NCBI GenBank assembly: GCA_003762875.1
Contig: RIBL01000002.1
Span: forward strand, 186,001 to 250,000
Direction of reading: 5' to 3'
Source: Muribaculaceae bacterium Isolate-110 (HZI)
GTDB taxonomy: Bacteria; Bacteroidota; Bacteroidia; Bacteroidales; Muribaculaceae
Length of the DNA stretch: 64,000 nucleotides
Part shown: in pieces, positions 1 through 9,465 of the stretch
Layout of the letters: each line of letters opens with the position of its first letter
How positions within the stretch are numbered: the first letter of the stretch is position 1
Translations under genes and position numbers: made by a program
Notes under the pieces: generated by a model
What the model was told of the DNA's origin: nothing
What the model saw: only the letters and a program-made list of their open reading frames with translations
The model's database searches: none

Positions 1-1215
1 ATAGACGGCATAACCCTCGCTGAAACCCTCGGAATACACCGAACGGTAGTCAACTCCGAAGGCTGTCTTGAACGAAAGACCTTTGAGTATGGCCTTGAGG
101 TCAAAGTCCAGACCCACGTCAAAGAGAAATGTACGGGTCTTGGTCTTCACATATCCAGCCTCAAGTGCGTCGCCGATGGCGTTGGTTGAATTTTGCGATG
201 TGCCGCCAAGCAGATAGCGTCCGTCGATAAGTGTGGCCGAGGCTATCATGTCCTGAAGCTCCGAATTGTTGGGGTCAACCATATCGACAGGCAGAAGCAC
301 TCCGAAACGGTTGGGCCATGTGCCCGAGGCCATACCCCAGAAATCGCCTCGCGAGGCATAGTCGTCGTTGACCAGCACCGAAGCGTTGGTATAGCCCTTG
401 AGCCAGTCGGTAATCTGCATGTCGACATTGCCGCGCACATTGAAGCGCAGGGTATTGTCATTCTTGTGATCGCCGACCTTGACCAGACCGTTGGTGTATT
501 TTAGTCCTACATTCATGTAGTAGTGAGTGCGCTCGTTGCCGCCGCGTATCTCACCGTTGGCCCCGTAAGAGTTGGAAAACTTGCGCAGAAACTCGTCGTT
601 GTAATACTTCTGGTCGGGATAACGGTAAGGATTTGCTCCGACAGCCGTATTATATATGGTAGCGGCATCATAACGCTCCGACAGGCCGTCATTGCGGCAT
701 GCCTCGTTATAGAGAGTCATGTAGCTGGCCGCGTCAAGATATTTGGGATAGGTCTTTGGCACATAGAATCCGGCATTGGCGCGGAAGTCGATGTGCATCT
801 TCTCCATATTGCCGCGCTTGGTGGTGATGAGTATCACTCCCTTGGCGGCACGGCTGCCATAGAGTGCCACCGCGGCGGCATCCTTGAGCACCGACACCGA
901 AGCCACTTCCGAGGCAAGCACGTCGGCAACGTCGCGGGGCATCCCGTCGACGAGCACAAGCGCGTCCTGACCCCACACCTGGCCGTTGTAGCCTCCGATG
1001 ATTGACTGAAGGCTGCCGTCAAGGGCATTGTCGGTAAAATTCTTCTTGAGCAGCTCCTCCATATTCACTGACGACACGGCATTGATGACATCCTCTTCCG
1101 GCAATGTCCCGAAAGCCACATTCACAATGCTGTCGCTCTGAGCATAGACCGTCAGGCAGGGGCATAGTGCCATCGTAAGGGCCGTGCTTACGATATATTT
1201 GGATATTATGTTCAT
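1..1215 (-). CDS. SusC-like TonB-dependent receptor, N-terminal part (cut by window edge)
   Basis: This is the first 405 codons of an outer-membrane TonB-dependent receptor for glycan import; the reading frame runs off the left edge without a stop. After a signal peptide (MNIISKYIVSTALTMALCP) the plug domain begins almost at once, with the SusC-family signatures VLVDGMPRDVADV, SVLKDAAAVALYGSRAAKG and VILITTKRG. The carboxypeptidase-like beta-sandwich found at the N-terminus of most SusC proteins is missing, unlike in the SusC two genes upstream. The start lies 23 bases after the SusD stop, so it belongs to the same operon. A second SusC directly after a SusC-SusD pair resembles tandem SusCDCD loci such as the xylan (Xus) system; a second SusD would then follow outside the window. 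The family is certain; the substrate is not visible. Confidence 0.9.
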   Translation of the reverse strand, partial: MNIISKYIVSTALTMALCPCLTVYAQSDSIVNVAFGTLPEEDVINAVSSVNMEELLKKNFTDNALDGSLQSIIGGYNGQVWGQDALVLVDGMPRDVADVLASEVASVSVLKDAAAVALYGSRAAKGVILITTKRGNMEKMHIDFRANAGFYVPKTYPKYLDAASYMTLYNEACRNDGLSERYDAATIYNTAVGANPYRYPDQKYYNDEFLRKFSNSYGANGEIRGGNERTHYYMNVGLKYTNGLVKVGDHKNDNTLRFNVRGNVDMQITDWLKGYTNASVLVNDDYASRGDFWGMASGTWPNRFGVLLPVDMVDPNNSELQDMIASATLIDGRYLLGGTSQNSTNAIGDALEAGYVKTKTRTFLFDVGLDFDLKAILKGLSFKTAFGVDYRSVYSEGFSEGYAVY

Positions 1216-1238
1216 TGTTGGGTGTGTTTATTTTAAGT

Positions 1239-3125
1239 TTACCATCCGGGATTTTGTCCGAACTCGGGATAGATATTCACGTCGGCCGTCGGCAGCGGGA
1301 ACCAGTAGTGACGTGCGTCGAGCTTGCGTTCGAGTATGACCTCCTCGCGAAGATTCACCACTCGGGCCTCCTTGGGATTGCTGAAATCCATACCGGCCGC
1401 GCGGTCAAACTCCAGGCGCGTCTTGTAGGTGTAAGGACGCTCGGTGAGCAGCAGCCAACGGCGAAGGTCATGGAAACGGTGACCCTCAAAGGCGAGCTCT
1501 ACGGCGCGCTCGCGGCGCACTTCGCTCATGAATGCCTCGCTATCGCCTGTGTAGCGCGAGTTGACTCCGCCCACTCCGGCACGGGCACGCACCTTGTTGA
1601 CAGCCTCTACCGCGGTCATCCCGAAAGTAGCGGCCTTTGACGAGGGGGTGCCGTAACCGTTGGCCACAGCCTCGGCATAAAGCAGATACACATCAGCAAG
1701 ACGCATGAAGCTGACCGACATACACATGTCATACTCGTTGTAATAAGCCACGGTCTTGGCCATCTGAGGGATCCATTTGGTCTCGATAAAGCCTGTGAGA
1801 TTTGACTTCAGAGCATTGGCTGTGCGGTGCTTGCCTTTGGAGTAGAGACTCGCATACTTGATCTCAGCCTCGACCTCTCCCTTCTCGTCCTTGACCACCT
1901 GCACACCGTCAAATGCTACGTCCTTGTAGAAACGCGGGTCGCGATCCTTCCAGGGATGCGAGGGGTCATAGCCCGACACGGGGTCGGCTTCGGTCCACGA
2001 GGGGATTGGCAGACCGTTTTTCATGCCGTAATAAAGCATATAGTTGGCCGTGGGCTGCACCTTTACGCCCGAACTCACCACGAGCGGACAGAAGTAGTCA
2101 TTCTTCTGGTTCCAGTTTGAACCACTGAGTATATCACTGTTATTTTGCATCAGTATGGCCTCCTTGAGTCCGGGGATGCGGGTGCCACGGTCGGCATAAT
2201 AAAAGAGGTCGGTCCACTGCGAGAAAGGTGCCAGCTCATAGCGGCCGGTAGTCTCGCTCAGATTGAGAGCCTCGCCCAGAAGGTCGGCTCCGCGTTTGCA
2301 CATCTCGGCGTCATAAGTGCGCGAGCCATTTGACTCATAGTTCCACAGCGGGCTACCGCCATAGAGCAGCGACTTGCCAGCATACGCGAGTGCCATAATC
2401 TTGTTGGGACGGAAATTGTTGTTGCCTATGGTCGGCCGGCCGGTGGCTGTCTGGTCCCAGTCGACAGGCAGCAGACGTGCGGCGGCCTCGAGGTCGGCGG
2501 CGGCCAGACGGGCCGTCTCCTGTGCGTTGAGACGGGGCAGATTGGGGGTCTCGCCCGAAGGCAGCACATGGTCGATATAAGGCAGACCGCCCCAATAGCT
2601 CATGAGCATAAAATGATTCCAACCACGGAAAAACAGCAGTTCGCCCTCGATGATTTCACGCTCTTCGGCCGTGGCGTCGGTGAGAAGACTAAGATTGGCA
2701 AGTCCGATATTAGCCTTGCGGATGCTGTACCAGCCGAATTTCCACATATTGGCCTTGCCGTCAAGACGGTTATTACTGCCCACATTACCGTCATCCACAA
2801 CTGGGAAACCATAGATAAATGTGCCGGGATCGACAAAGGGACGATAGTTGCCGTTGTCCACAAAATACGCCATGGGACGTGTGTCGGACGGCTCCCAGTA
2901 TTCGTCCTCGCCGAAATTCCAGCTCGTGTGATACTGCTGGCCGATAACCATGGGAATAGCGTTGTGCAGCTCCTCGATAAAGCCCTGAAAATTGCGGAAA
3001 TTCTTATAGGGCTCGGTCTCGTCGATATCGCTCTTGGGGGCTTTGTCGAGATAGTCGGTACACGATGTGGCGAGCATGACGGCCGACAGTCCCAAGAGCA
3101 GACGTGAGAATATATGTTTTTTCAT
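1239..3125 (-). CDS. SusD/RagB-family glycan-binding lipoprotein
   Basis: Surface lipoprotein that caps the SusC barrel and binds oligosaccharide. I start it at MKKHIFSRLLLGLSAVMLAT followed by SC, a lipoprotein signal peptide and lipobox. The frame is open further upstream, but that extension would read back into the preceding susC gene. The product is about 628 residues, normal for larger SusD proteins. Family marks are the N-terminal YLDKAPKSDID segment, the central TPR-like helices (FFRGWNHFMLMSYWGGLPYID) and the C-terminal ERAVELAFEGHRFHDLRRW motif before a terminal NIYPEFGQNPGW. It lies 11 bases after the susC stop and is surely co-transcribed. The sugar specificity cannot be read from the sequence; the GH43 at the head of the operon suggests an arabinose- or xylose-containing glycan. 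Confidence 0.95.
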   Translation of the reverse strand: MKKHIFSRLLLGLSAVMLATSCTDYLDKAPKSDIDETEPYKNFRNFQGFIEELHNAIPMVIGQQYHTSWNFGEDEYWEPSDTRPMAYFVDNGNYRPFVDPGTFIYGFPVVDDGNVGSNNRLDGKANMWKFGWYSIRKANIGLANLSLLTDATAEEREIIEGELLFFRGWNHFMLMSYWGGLPYIDHVLPSGETPNLPRLNAQETARLAAADLEAAARLLPVDWDQTATGRPTIGNNNFRPNKIMALAYAGKSLLYGGSPLWNYESNGSRTYDAEMCKRGADLLGEALNLSETTGRYELAPFSQWTDLFYYADRGTRIPGLKEAILMQNNSDILSGSNWNQKNDYFCPLVVSSGVKVQPTANYMLYYGMKNGLPIPSWTEADPVSGYDPSHPWKDRDPRFYKDVAFDGVQVVKDEKGEVEAEIKYASLYSKGKHRTANALKSNLTGFIETKWIPQMAKTVAYYNEYDMCMSVSFMRLADVYLLYAEAVANGYGTPSSKAATFGMTAVEAVNKVRARAGVGGVNSRYTGDSEAFMSEVRRERAVELAFEGHRFHDLRRWLLLTERPYTYKTRLEFDRAAGMDFSNPKEARVVNLREEVILERKLDARHYWFPLPTADVNIYPEFGQNPGW

Positions 3126-3136
3126 GTATATCCTGT

Positions 3137-6100
3137 TTATAAAGTTATATCTATACCTAAATTGAATCGGCGCACCGTCGGATAGGCTCCGTCGGTCGAA
3201 CCTCCTGCGGTATTTGACTCGCGGTCGTCGGGCATCTTGGTCCAGAGCAACAGGTTGTCGCCGTTGAGATAGATGCGACAATTGCTAAGACCGATTTTGC
3301 GCACCAGCTTCACCGGCAGCTTATAAGAAAGTTCGGCATTCTTGAGTCTCACATATGAGGCGTCATAGGTGTAGCGTGTGCCGCGGGCCGACTCGTCGGT
3401 GGTAGTGGTCCAGCGTGGCATCGGGAGTCCGTAACGGCCGGGAGCCCAGTAGTCACCCTCCACATAAGCCACAACGTTGGAGTTCTTGAGCGTCGGAAAG
3501 TTGATTTCGCGGGTCACATTGTTCACACCATAGAACTGTACCATCGCGCTGAATCCCTTCCACTCAAATCCGAGTGTGGCGTTATACGTATTCTGAGGCA
3601 TCGAGCTGTAGCCCACAGGCGCGCGGTCGTTAGTGTCGATGACACCGTCACCGTTGAAGTCGACTATCATATAGTCGCCAGGCAACTTGTTTTCATTCTG
3701 TGTGGTCCATGTCGAACCGAGGATGTCGTCCCAGCCTGTCATGGTGCCGGCGTCGATATAATCCTTGCGCTGGTCTATAGCGTGACCGGCCTGTTTGAGA
3801 TAATCGGCCAGCAGAGGCGCGTCGTCGCGAAATTTCACCTTATTGGTCGCATGAGTCATGCTGGCGTTGAGCCACACGCGGGTGTGACGGTTAAACGGAT
3901 AGCTCAGACGAAGTTCAAGCTCGTAACCCTTGCTGTCGACAGCTCCGAGATTGGCTCCGGGCGCGGTGGCTCCGAAGTAAGAGGGGATGGCTCGGTTGCC
4001 GCCCGAGATATAGATGTCGGTACGCTTGTCGGAAAATACGTCCACCGAACCGCTCACGAGGCCGTTGACAAATCCATAGTCGAGACCGATATTGCGCTTG
4101 GTCACTTTCTCCCAACTGATGTCGGGGTTGCCAAGACTCGAGATTGCAAAGAATGTGTAAGGCGTTGCCGTGGGATTGGTCATGCCCATGAGCGCGTTGC
4201 CGCCATAGGAGTATGAGTCGCGGTAGAGCCAGCGGCCGCCGGCACTGTCATCGCCGACCTTGCCCCATGAGCCGCGAAACTTGATCTGGTCTATCCAGGA
4301 GATGTCGCGCATGAATGGCTCCTCGCTCAAACGCCAGCCCAGCGACACTGAGGGGAAGAACTCAAATCGGTTGTTGCTACCGAATTTCTCCGAGCCGTTA
4401 TACGCACCGTTAAACTCGGCAAAGTAACGGTTGTCAAAATTATATGTGGTACGGAACACCCAGTCCTCGCGATAGTGATGAAACTCCGAGCCTCTGGCGT
4501 TGTCCTCGCGGTTAAAGGCACCCATGGCTGTCACCGAGTGTAGTCCGAAGGTGCGGGCATAATCAAGCTGGAACGCATAGTAGACCTTACGGTAGGTATA
4601 ATCCTTGTTGACCTCGCCGCCGGCGGTGTACCAGTGCACACCCTCGCTGAAATCAAGCTGTGTATTCTGGTTGGTGACCTGCTTGTATTTCACATCACCC
4701 GTAGTAGGGTCGACCCACTTCTGCTGCGCGCCGTTGTCAAGGTCGACGATGCCGCGACGACCCTCGAGAAAACTGTAGTCGAGCGAGAACCGGCCCTGAA
4801 GATGCAAGCCCTTGGTGATAAAGTCGAGGTCCTGGCCAAGCACAAAGTCAGTATTGATTTTGGTAGTGGTGCGTTTCTCGATGCCCGATGTGGCTATGGC
4901 GAAAGCCGAGTTCTGCACATCGGCGTCACGGGGTGCGTAATAGCCCCAGGTGCCGTCGCTGTACACCGGACGCATAGCCGAAGGAGCCGTCTTATAGGCC
5001 GCGCTCCAGAAACTCGTGCCCAGCGGATCGTCAAAGTTACGTCCGTAGGGAGTCTTGCGCTCTCCGTTCGAACCGAAAAGATTGACCTGAAGCTGCGTGG
5101 TCGGGGTCAGTTGGAAGTCGAGATTCGAGCGCACATTGGCTCTGTTGAAGCCAAATCCGGCCTTGTAGCCGCGATGGTTGTCAAACGACTTGAAGAGGTC
5201 ACCCTCATGCAGAAAGTCGATAGCGGCATAATACTTCACAAATTTCGTGCCGCCAGTAACGTCGACGCTGGTATTGTAGGAGAAAGCAGCATCTTTAAAC
5301 AGATAGTCCTCCCAGTCGACATTGGGATAGCGGTCCCACTCCTCGGCTGTGAGAGGATTGCGGTATTTTTCTATGATGTCCATAGGCAGCATGTCGGCCC
5401 ATCCGTTGCTGCCGGGCACAAGCATCTCGCGCTCTATCGCCTGATTGCGTATGAGATATGAGTCATAAGCATCATACTTCTTGGGGAGCTTCGAGGCGAC
5501 CTTTGCCGTAAAGTTGGCCTTGGCGTGCACCTTGGCGTCACCCTCGGCTCCGCGCTTGGTGGTGATGAGTATCACACCGTTGGCTCCCTTCACGCCATAC
5601 ACGGCCGTGGCCGACGCGTCCTTCAACACCGACACATTGGCTACCGAAGAGATATCCACCGAATTCATCTCACGCTCTATGCCGTCCACAAGCACCAGAG
5701 GCGCGCTGTTGTTCCACGAACTCTTGGCTCGGATTATAATCTCGGGGTCCTCATCGCCGGGCATACCCGATGATGCCGAAGTGATTACGCCGGGCAGATT
5801 ACCCGTCAGGGCTGCTCCGAGGCTCGACACGCCGCCGGCCTTCTCAAGCACCTCGCCCGAGGTCTGTGTGATGGCTCCGACTATCGAAGCCTTCTTCTGC
5901 TGACCGTAACCCACCACTATCACCTCGTCAAGCTGCTCGGAGCTCGTGGTGAGGGTTACATTGACTGTGGACCGACCGGCCACCTTTACTTCCTTTGACT
6001 CCATTCCCACATACGATACCTCCAGGATGGCGTCCTTCAGACTGGGCACGACAAGCGAATAGTTACCGTCTATATCGGTTACCGTCACCGCCTTGCTGTT

Positions 6101-6253
6101 GCCCTTTAGAGCTACGGTGGCTCCGATCAGCGGCTCGCCGGTGTCGTCCGCGACCGTACCCTTGACCGTGTCGGCGAGTGCTGATGATGTTCCCACGATC
6201 ATAAAGCACAGAAGCAGACCAAGCCAATGATAAAATTTGATTACATTCTTCAT
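3137..6253 (-). CDS. SusC/RagA-family TonB-linked outer membrane protein
   Basis: Energy-dependent outer-membrane importer of glycan fragments, about 1038 residues. I start it at MKNVIKFYHWLGLLLCFMI, a signal peptide. Domains in order: a carboxypeptidase-like beta-sandwich (KGTVADDTGEPLIGATVALKG, about residues 30-110), a linker with the TonB-box-like segment LDEVIVVGYGQQKK, a plug with PLVLVDGIEREMNSVD and VSVLKDASATAVYGVKGANG, then the 22-strand barrel ending in GIDITL. The full N-terminal domain distinguishes it from the shorter second SusC of this operon. It lies between GH43 upstream and SusD 11 bases downstream. Family certain; substrate inferred only from the operon. Confidence 0.96.
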   Translation of the reverse strand: MKNVIKFYHWLGLLLCFMIVGTSSALADTVKGTVADDTGEPLIGATVALKGNSKAVTVTDIDGNYSLVVPSLKDAILEVSYVGMESKEVKVAGRSTVNVTLTTSSEQLDEVIVVGYGQQKKASIVGAITQTSGEVLEKAGGVSSLGAALTGNLPGVITSASSGMPGDEDPEIIIRAKSSWNNSAPLVLVDGIEREMNSVDISSVANVSVLKDASATAVYGVKGANGVILITTKRGAEGDAKVHAKANFTAKVASKLPKKYDAYDSYLIRNQAIEREMLVPGSNGWADMLPMDIIEKYRNPLTAEEWDRYPNVDWEDYLFKDAAFSYNTSVDVTGGTKFVKYYAAIDFLHEGDLFKSFDNHRGYKAGFGFNRANVRSNLDFQLTPTTQLQVNLFGSNGERKTPYGRNFDDPLGTSFWSAAYKTAPSAMRPVYSDGTWGYYAPRDADVQNSAFAIATSGIEKRTTTKINTDFVLGQDLDFITKGLHLQGRFSLDYSFLEGRRGIVDLDNGAQQKWVDPTTGDVKYKQVTNQNTQLDFSEGVHWYTAGGEVNKDYTYRKVYYAFQLDYARTFGLHSVTAMGAFNREDNARGSEFHHYREDWVFRTTYNFDNRYFAEFNGAYNGSEKFGSNNRFEFFPSVSLGWRLSEEPFMRDISWIDQIKFRGSWGKVGDDSAGGRWLYRDSYSYGGNALMGMTNPTATPYTFFAISSLGNPDISWEKVTKRNIGLDYGFVNGLVSGSVDVFSDKRTDIYISGGNRAIPSYFGATAPGANLGAVDSKGYELELRLSYPFNRHTRVWLNASMTHATNKVKFRDDAPLLADYLKQAGHAIDQRKDYIDAGTMTGWDDILGSTWTTQNENKLPGDYMIVDFNGDGVIDTNDRAPVGYSSMPQNTYNATLGFEWKGFSAMVQFYGVNNVTREINFPTLKNSNVVAYVEGDYWAPGRYGLPMPRWTTTTDESARGTRYTYDASYVRLKNAELSYKLPVKLVRKIGLSNCRIYLNGDNLLLWTKMPDDRESNTAGGSTDGAYPTVRRFNLGIDITL

Positions 6254-6418
6254 TGTGTTGTTACTATTAATTCTGAGATTGATAATTGCCGCGGCCGCCC
6301 TGTGGCCCCGCAACACTGTTGATAAGGTTAGATTTTTGCTTTTGTGTAATTGATGTTTATTTCCGTTTCGTGTAATAAATGGGTATGATTTAGGTTAGTA
6401 ATTCGATTTTTATGATTT

Positions 6419-8134
6419 CTATTTTTTGCTTGAGGCATAAGGTCCTATCAGAGTGCCGGTAAAACCGCCGGCCTCGGCCGTCGACGTATGGCGGGCGTCG
6501 ACCTCCGTCACGAGTGTACCCCAGTTGGTCCCGCGGTCGAGCGAATATAGAAAGTCGAGCGTCCTTCCCCTCGACACCACACGCAGGTCAAGCTCGGCCA
6601 CCGAGGCGTCCACCGGCACCGATGCCAGCTCGGCCACTGAGTCACCCTCAATCCTGCGCAGTGCCAGATACTGACCATCATCGCCACATCCCCGCGCCAA
6701 TTGATACTGATGGGTCTCATCCTTCATGACCAGCAGACCCGCATGAAGGTCGTGACGGCCCGGACTAAACACCATACGTGTCGAGCAGTCATACTTGTGA
6801 TGCTGCACACGGCGGCCCATAAACGAGAGCACATTTTTTTCGGTCGTGGCCACCTCCGCACACCTCATCGTCAGATGCCCGGGCACCGCGCTAAGCGAAC
6901 AATGCTCCGAAGCATCCCCGCGCAGAGTATACCACTCCTTGTCACGTATCCCTGAAGTGAAATCATCACTCCACTCAAAGTTGCCGAACGTCACAGCCTC
7001 ACCGCGCGCCACGCCCTGACGCCTGCATATCATCGGTATCGCCTCTCCCTTCCCGGTAATGCGGGGCCAACCGTCGTCGGTCCACTTCACGGGCATAAGA
7101 AAAGTCTCGCGTCCGAGATTCTCAAAATCATTATCTATCGGACGACAGGCCAGAAACACAGCCCACCACTCCCCCTCGGGAGTCTTCACCAGGTCGGCAT
7201 GACCCGCACAAGTCACAGGATCGGGACGACCGTTGTCAAGGTCGCGCTGCGTCAGTATCGGATTCTCGCTCCACGGCTCATAAGGACCAAACGGCGTCTT
7301 GCCCTTATATATGACCTCACTGTGGTCATGGGCAGTGCCCCCCTCGGCCGTCATCAGATAATACGTCCCGTCCACATTATATATATGCGGACCCTCACAC
7401 CATATCGGCTTGTCCTGCGGACGCCACCCCTTGTCGACAATGATTCTGCGCTCGCCAACACACCGGTCAGTAGCCGTGTCAAACTCCACGATTCTCACCG
7501 TGCGGTGGCCAGCATACTCAGGCTTACCCTCGGGCGCATCATCATTGTTGACAATATAAGCTCGGCCGTCATTGTCAAAAAAGAACGACGGATCGATACC
7601 CTGCACCTCTGGAAGATACACAGGATCGCTCCATTCACCAAACGGGTCACGGGTCTTGACAAAAAAGTTGCCCGCTCCGACATTGGTCGTAATCATATAA
7701 TAAGTCTTATTGGCCGGATTATACTTTATGTCAGGCGCAAAGATGCCGCCGCTCACATGCTGGTGGCGAAAATTGTTCATCTGCGACTCACGTGTAAGTA
7801 CATGTCCCACCTGACGCCAGTTTACAAGGTCGCGGCTGTGATACAAAGGCACACCCGGCACATACGTAAAACTCGAGGTTGCTATAAAATAATCCCCCTC
7901 ACCGTTAGTGCATATTGACGGGTCCGAATTCCATCCCGGAAGTATGGGATTATAAAACGAACACTCATCAGGCAGAGGATTCTCGACATAGAAATCATCC
8001 ATCCCCCTATAGGAGAAAAACTCAAATATCGCCGCATCCTCCAGAGCCGACACCTCGGCTTGCGTCGGCCGGCATGCCGTCAGCGAAGACATGACACCCA
8101 GAGCCATTGCGGACAAATACAGACACTGCTTCAT
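6419..8134 (-). CDS. GH43-family glycosidase, predicted lipoprotein (xylosidase/arabinofuranosidase type)
   Basis: Glycoside hydrolase expected to cleave beta-xylosides or alpha-arabinofuranosides. I start it at MKQCLYLSAMALGVMSSLTA before a lipobox cysteine (TAC); 571 residues. The five-bladed propeller starts near residue 60 with NPILPGWNSDPSIC, whose Asp is the usual GH43 general base; GIDPSFFFD supplies the pKa-modulating Asp and WCEGPHIY the general-acid Glu. A C-terminal beta-sandwich (about residues 370-570) with WSDDFTSGIRDKEWYTLRG matches the XynB/GH43_12-like arrangement. A roughly 40-residue acidic linker lies between the lipid anchor and the catalytic domain. It is the first gene of the operon, 165 bases upstream of susC, behind a TACTTTTG promoter element. 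Subfamily and exact bond specificity are uncertain. Confidence 0.9.
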   Translation of the reverse strand: MKQCLYLSAMALGVMSSLTACRPTQAEVSALEDAAIFEFFSYRGMDDFYVENPLPDECSFYNPILPGWNSDPSICTNGEGDYFIATSSFTYVPGVPLYHSRDLVNWRQVGHVLTRESQMNNFRHQHVSGGIFAPDIKYNPANKTYYMITTNVGAGNFFVKTRDPFGEWSDPVYLPEVQGIDPSFFFDNDGRAYIVNNDDAPEGKPEYAGHRTVRIVEFDTATDRCVGERRIIVDKGWRPQDKPIWCEGPHIYNVDGTYYLMTAEGGTAHDHSEVIYKGKTPFGPYEPWSENPILTQRDLDNGRPDPVTCAGHADLVKTPEGEWWAVFLACRPIDNDFENLGRETFLMPVKWTDDGWPRITGKGEAIPMICRRQGVARGEAVTFGNFEWSDDFTSGIRDKEWYTLRGDASEHCSLSAVPGHLTMRCAEVATTEKNVLSFMGRRVQHHKYDCSTRMVFSPGRHDLHAGLLVMKDETHQYQLARGCGDDGQYLALRRIEGDSVAELASVPVDASVAELDLRVVSRGRTLDFLYSLDRGTNWGTLVTEVDARHTSTAEAGGFTGTLIGPYASSKK

Positions 8135-8190
8135 TTCTGATAGATTTATGGTAAGATTCGTGTTGGCGGTGTTAACAAATTCTAACATCG

Positions 8191-8198
8191 CAAAAGTA
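8191..8198 (-). promoter_or_regulatory. Bacteroidetes -7 element for the GH43-susC-susD operon
   Basis: Read on the minus strand this is TACTTTTG followed by C, matching the Bacteroidetes -7 consensus TAnnTTTG. It lies about 57 bases upstream of the chosen GH43 start. I see no clear TTTG at the -33 spacing, so activation by a regulator is likely. Confidence 0.55.
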
Positions 8199-8617
8199 AT
8201 CTTAATTAATCTATCCCGCCCGTTTTATAATCTTAATGACTTATCTCAATGTCACATCGCCCCCAATCCACGTCTCAACTTCATATCTCATCGTAACCCC
8301 ACCACTGACCCTCAACTACTTACACTCACACTCCATAAAAGCATTCATAACACAAATCGTAAGCATTTCAAAACACTCAGCACATCCATCAACTTTGAAA
8401 TAACATAAAAACAAATATCCAATTAACCTTTTTAACATATGTCACATCAGCTTATACAAATCACAGCCAACACACAAGTTAATATATATTAAACAACTCG
8501 TTATTATTTTCAAAATTCAAAAATTATTCATATATTACCACCATAAATTCAAATTATGTAGCACTTGTAAAATATTTTATAATCATCTCTATCTGACCTT
8601 TATTGCTATAGATTATT
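8199..8617. other. AT-rich non-coding stretch
   Basis: About 420 bases of strongly AT-rich DNA between the GH43 promoter and the small reading frame that follows. I find no convincing gene, RNA or repeat in it. Its composition contrasts sharply with the GC-rich coding DNA on either side. Confidence 0.5.
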
Positions 8618-8761
8618 ATGCCTTTAGACTTAAAAAAATTACCCTTTCTACTATTCCTATTACTAAATATAACATCAAAAATAATTACACTATTGGAAAA
8701 AGATTATCCATGCCCCTATATATCTGGTCCACACCAAAGGTCACCATACACTATATATTAA
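8618..8761 (+). CDS. Possible 47-residue membrane/exported small peptide
   Basis: Short frame starting MPLDLKKLPFLLFLLLNI, with a lysine pair followed by a hydrophobic stretch, then a Pro/Tyr-rich tail (DYPCPYISGPHQRSPYTIY). The layout of positive N-terminus, hydrophobic core and polar tail resembles a signal or anchor peptide. It ends 37 bases before the next gene in the same direction. I recognise no family. In DNA this AT-rich a chance frame of this length is quite possible, so treat it as a candidate only. Confidence 0.22.
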   Translation: MPLDLKKLPFLLFLLLNITSKIITLLEKDYPCPYISGPHQRSPYTIY

Positions 8762-8798
8762 TCCCCTCTTATTATAAACGCCTAAAATTTACCAGCCT

Positions 8799-9320
8799 AT
8801 GAAAAAATCAACTCGTATATTTGTGACATTCGTCATAGCACTTTTCTCAACACTTATATTGTTTGGGAAAAATACGAACAACAAATATCCCGAAAAAATT
8901 CAATTCAAACCAGAAAAGGAAATTAAAATTATAACAGTCGCTCAAAAAGTCGCACAGGAAATTGCACCTCAATTTCGTACTGACACGTTGGTTGCTGTAA
9001 TATACACCGCACCTTACTCCATGAAAAAAGATGTTGTAGATGTCCATTTTATGAAACATGAAGATGACCACATTGAATACCATAAAGGCAAAAGAGATAC
9101 AGTCAATAAACGGCTAATCATAGACTCTGCTCCAATAAAAAGGCCTAACAGTATCTTAACAGTTACCATATACGAAAGCACTTTAGAACCGGAGTCCATA
9201 TCTGACAGCTACTCAAGAAGTATATCATTTGAACCTAATTATATTGATTTTAGAAAAAACAATCCAAACAAAAAATTAGAGCCGTATATAAATCCTACTG
9301 GAGAAAACGTAATATTTTAA
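8799..9320 (+). CDS. Hypothetical exported protein in an AT-rich island
   Basis: A 173-residue protein starting with a typical signal peptide (MKKSTRIFVTFVIALFSTLI) and then a mostly beta/charged, lysine-rich body without recognised motifs. It contains no cysteine after the signal, so it is probably a soluble periplasmic or secreted protein. The codons are AT-rich (many AAA, ATA, AAT), unlike nearly every other gene in the window, which suggests recent acquisition or weak selection on expression. It is convergent with lepA, and the two are separated by a 39-bp perfect inverted repeat. I do not recognise the family and assign no function. Confidence 0.6.
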   Translation: MKKSTRIFVTFVIALFSTLILFGKNTNNKYPEKIQFKPEKEIKIITVAQKVAQEIAPQFRTDTLVAVIYTAPYSMKKDVVDVHFMKHEDDHIEYHKGKRDTVNKRLIIDSAPIKRPNSILTVTIYESTLEPESISDSYSRSISFEPNYIDFRKNNPNKKLEPYINPTGENVIF

Positions 9321-9373
9321 ACTATTACTGTCCGCTCAAAATAGTTATTAATATAGCATTATCATAATTAACA

Positions 9374-9464
9374 AATATCGACCAATATCCAATATATAGT
9401 AATGAGACTGTGTCATCCCCTGATTCACAGTCTCATTACTATATATTGGATATTGGTCGATATT
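9374..9464. repeat. 39-bp perfect inverted repeat between convergent genes
   Basis: Arms 9374-9412 and 9426-9464 are exact reverse complements, separated by a 13-base loop (TCATCCCCTGATT). The right arm ends one base before the lepA stop codon. It can fold into a 39-bp hairpin in RNA from either strand and probably ends transcription of lepA and of the plus-strand gene at 8799. It is longer than a normal intrinsic terminator and has only a weak T-rich tail. Confidence 0.85.
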
Positions 9465-9465
9465 A

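Noticed and set aside
8091-8408. Plus-strand 105-codon frame across the GH43 start and promoter
   Set aside because: It is antisense to the GH43 signal peptide and promoter, with no recognisable protein features.
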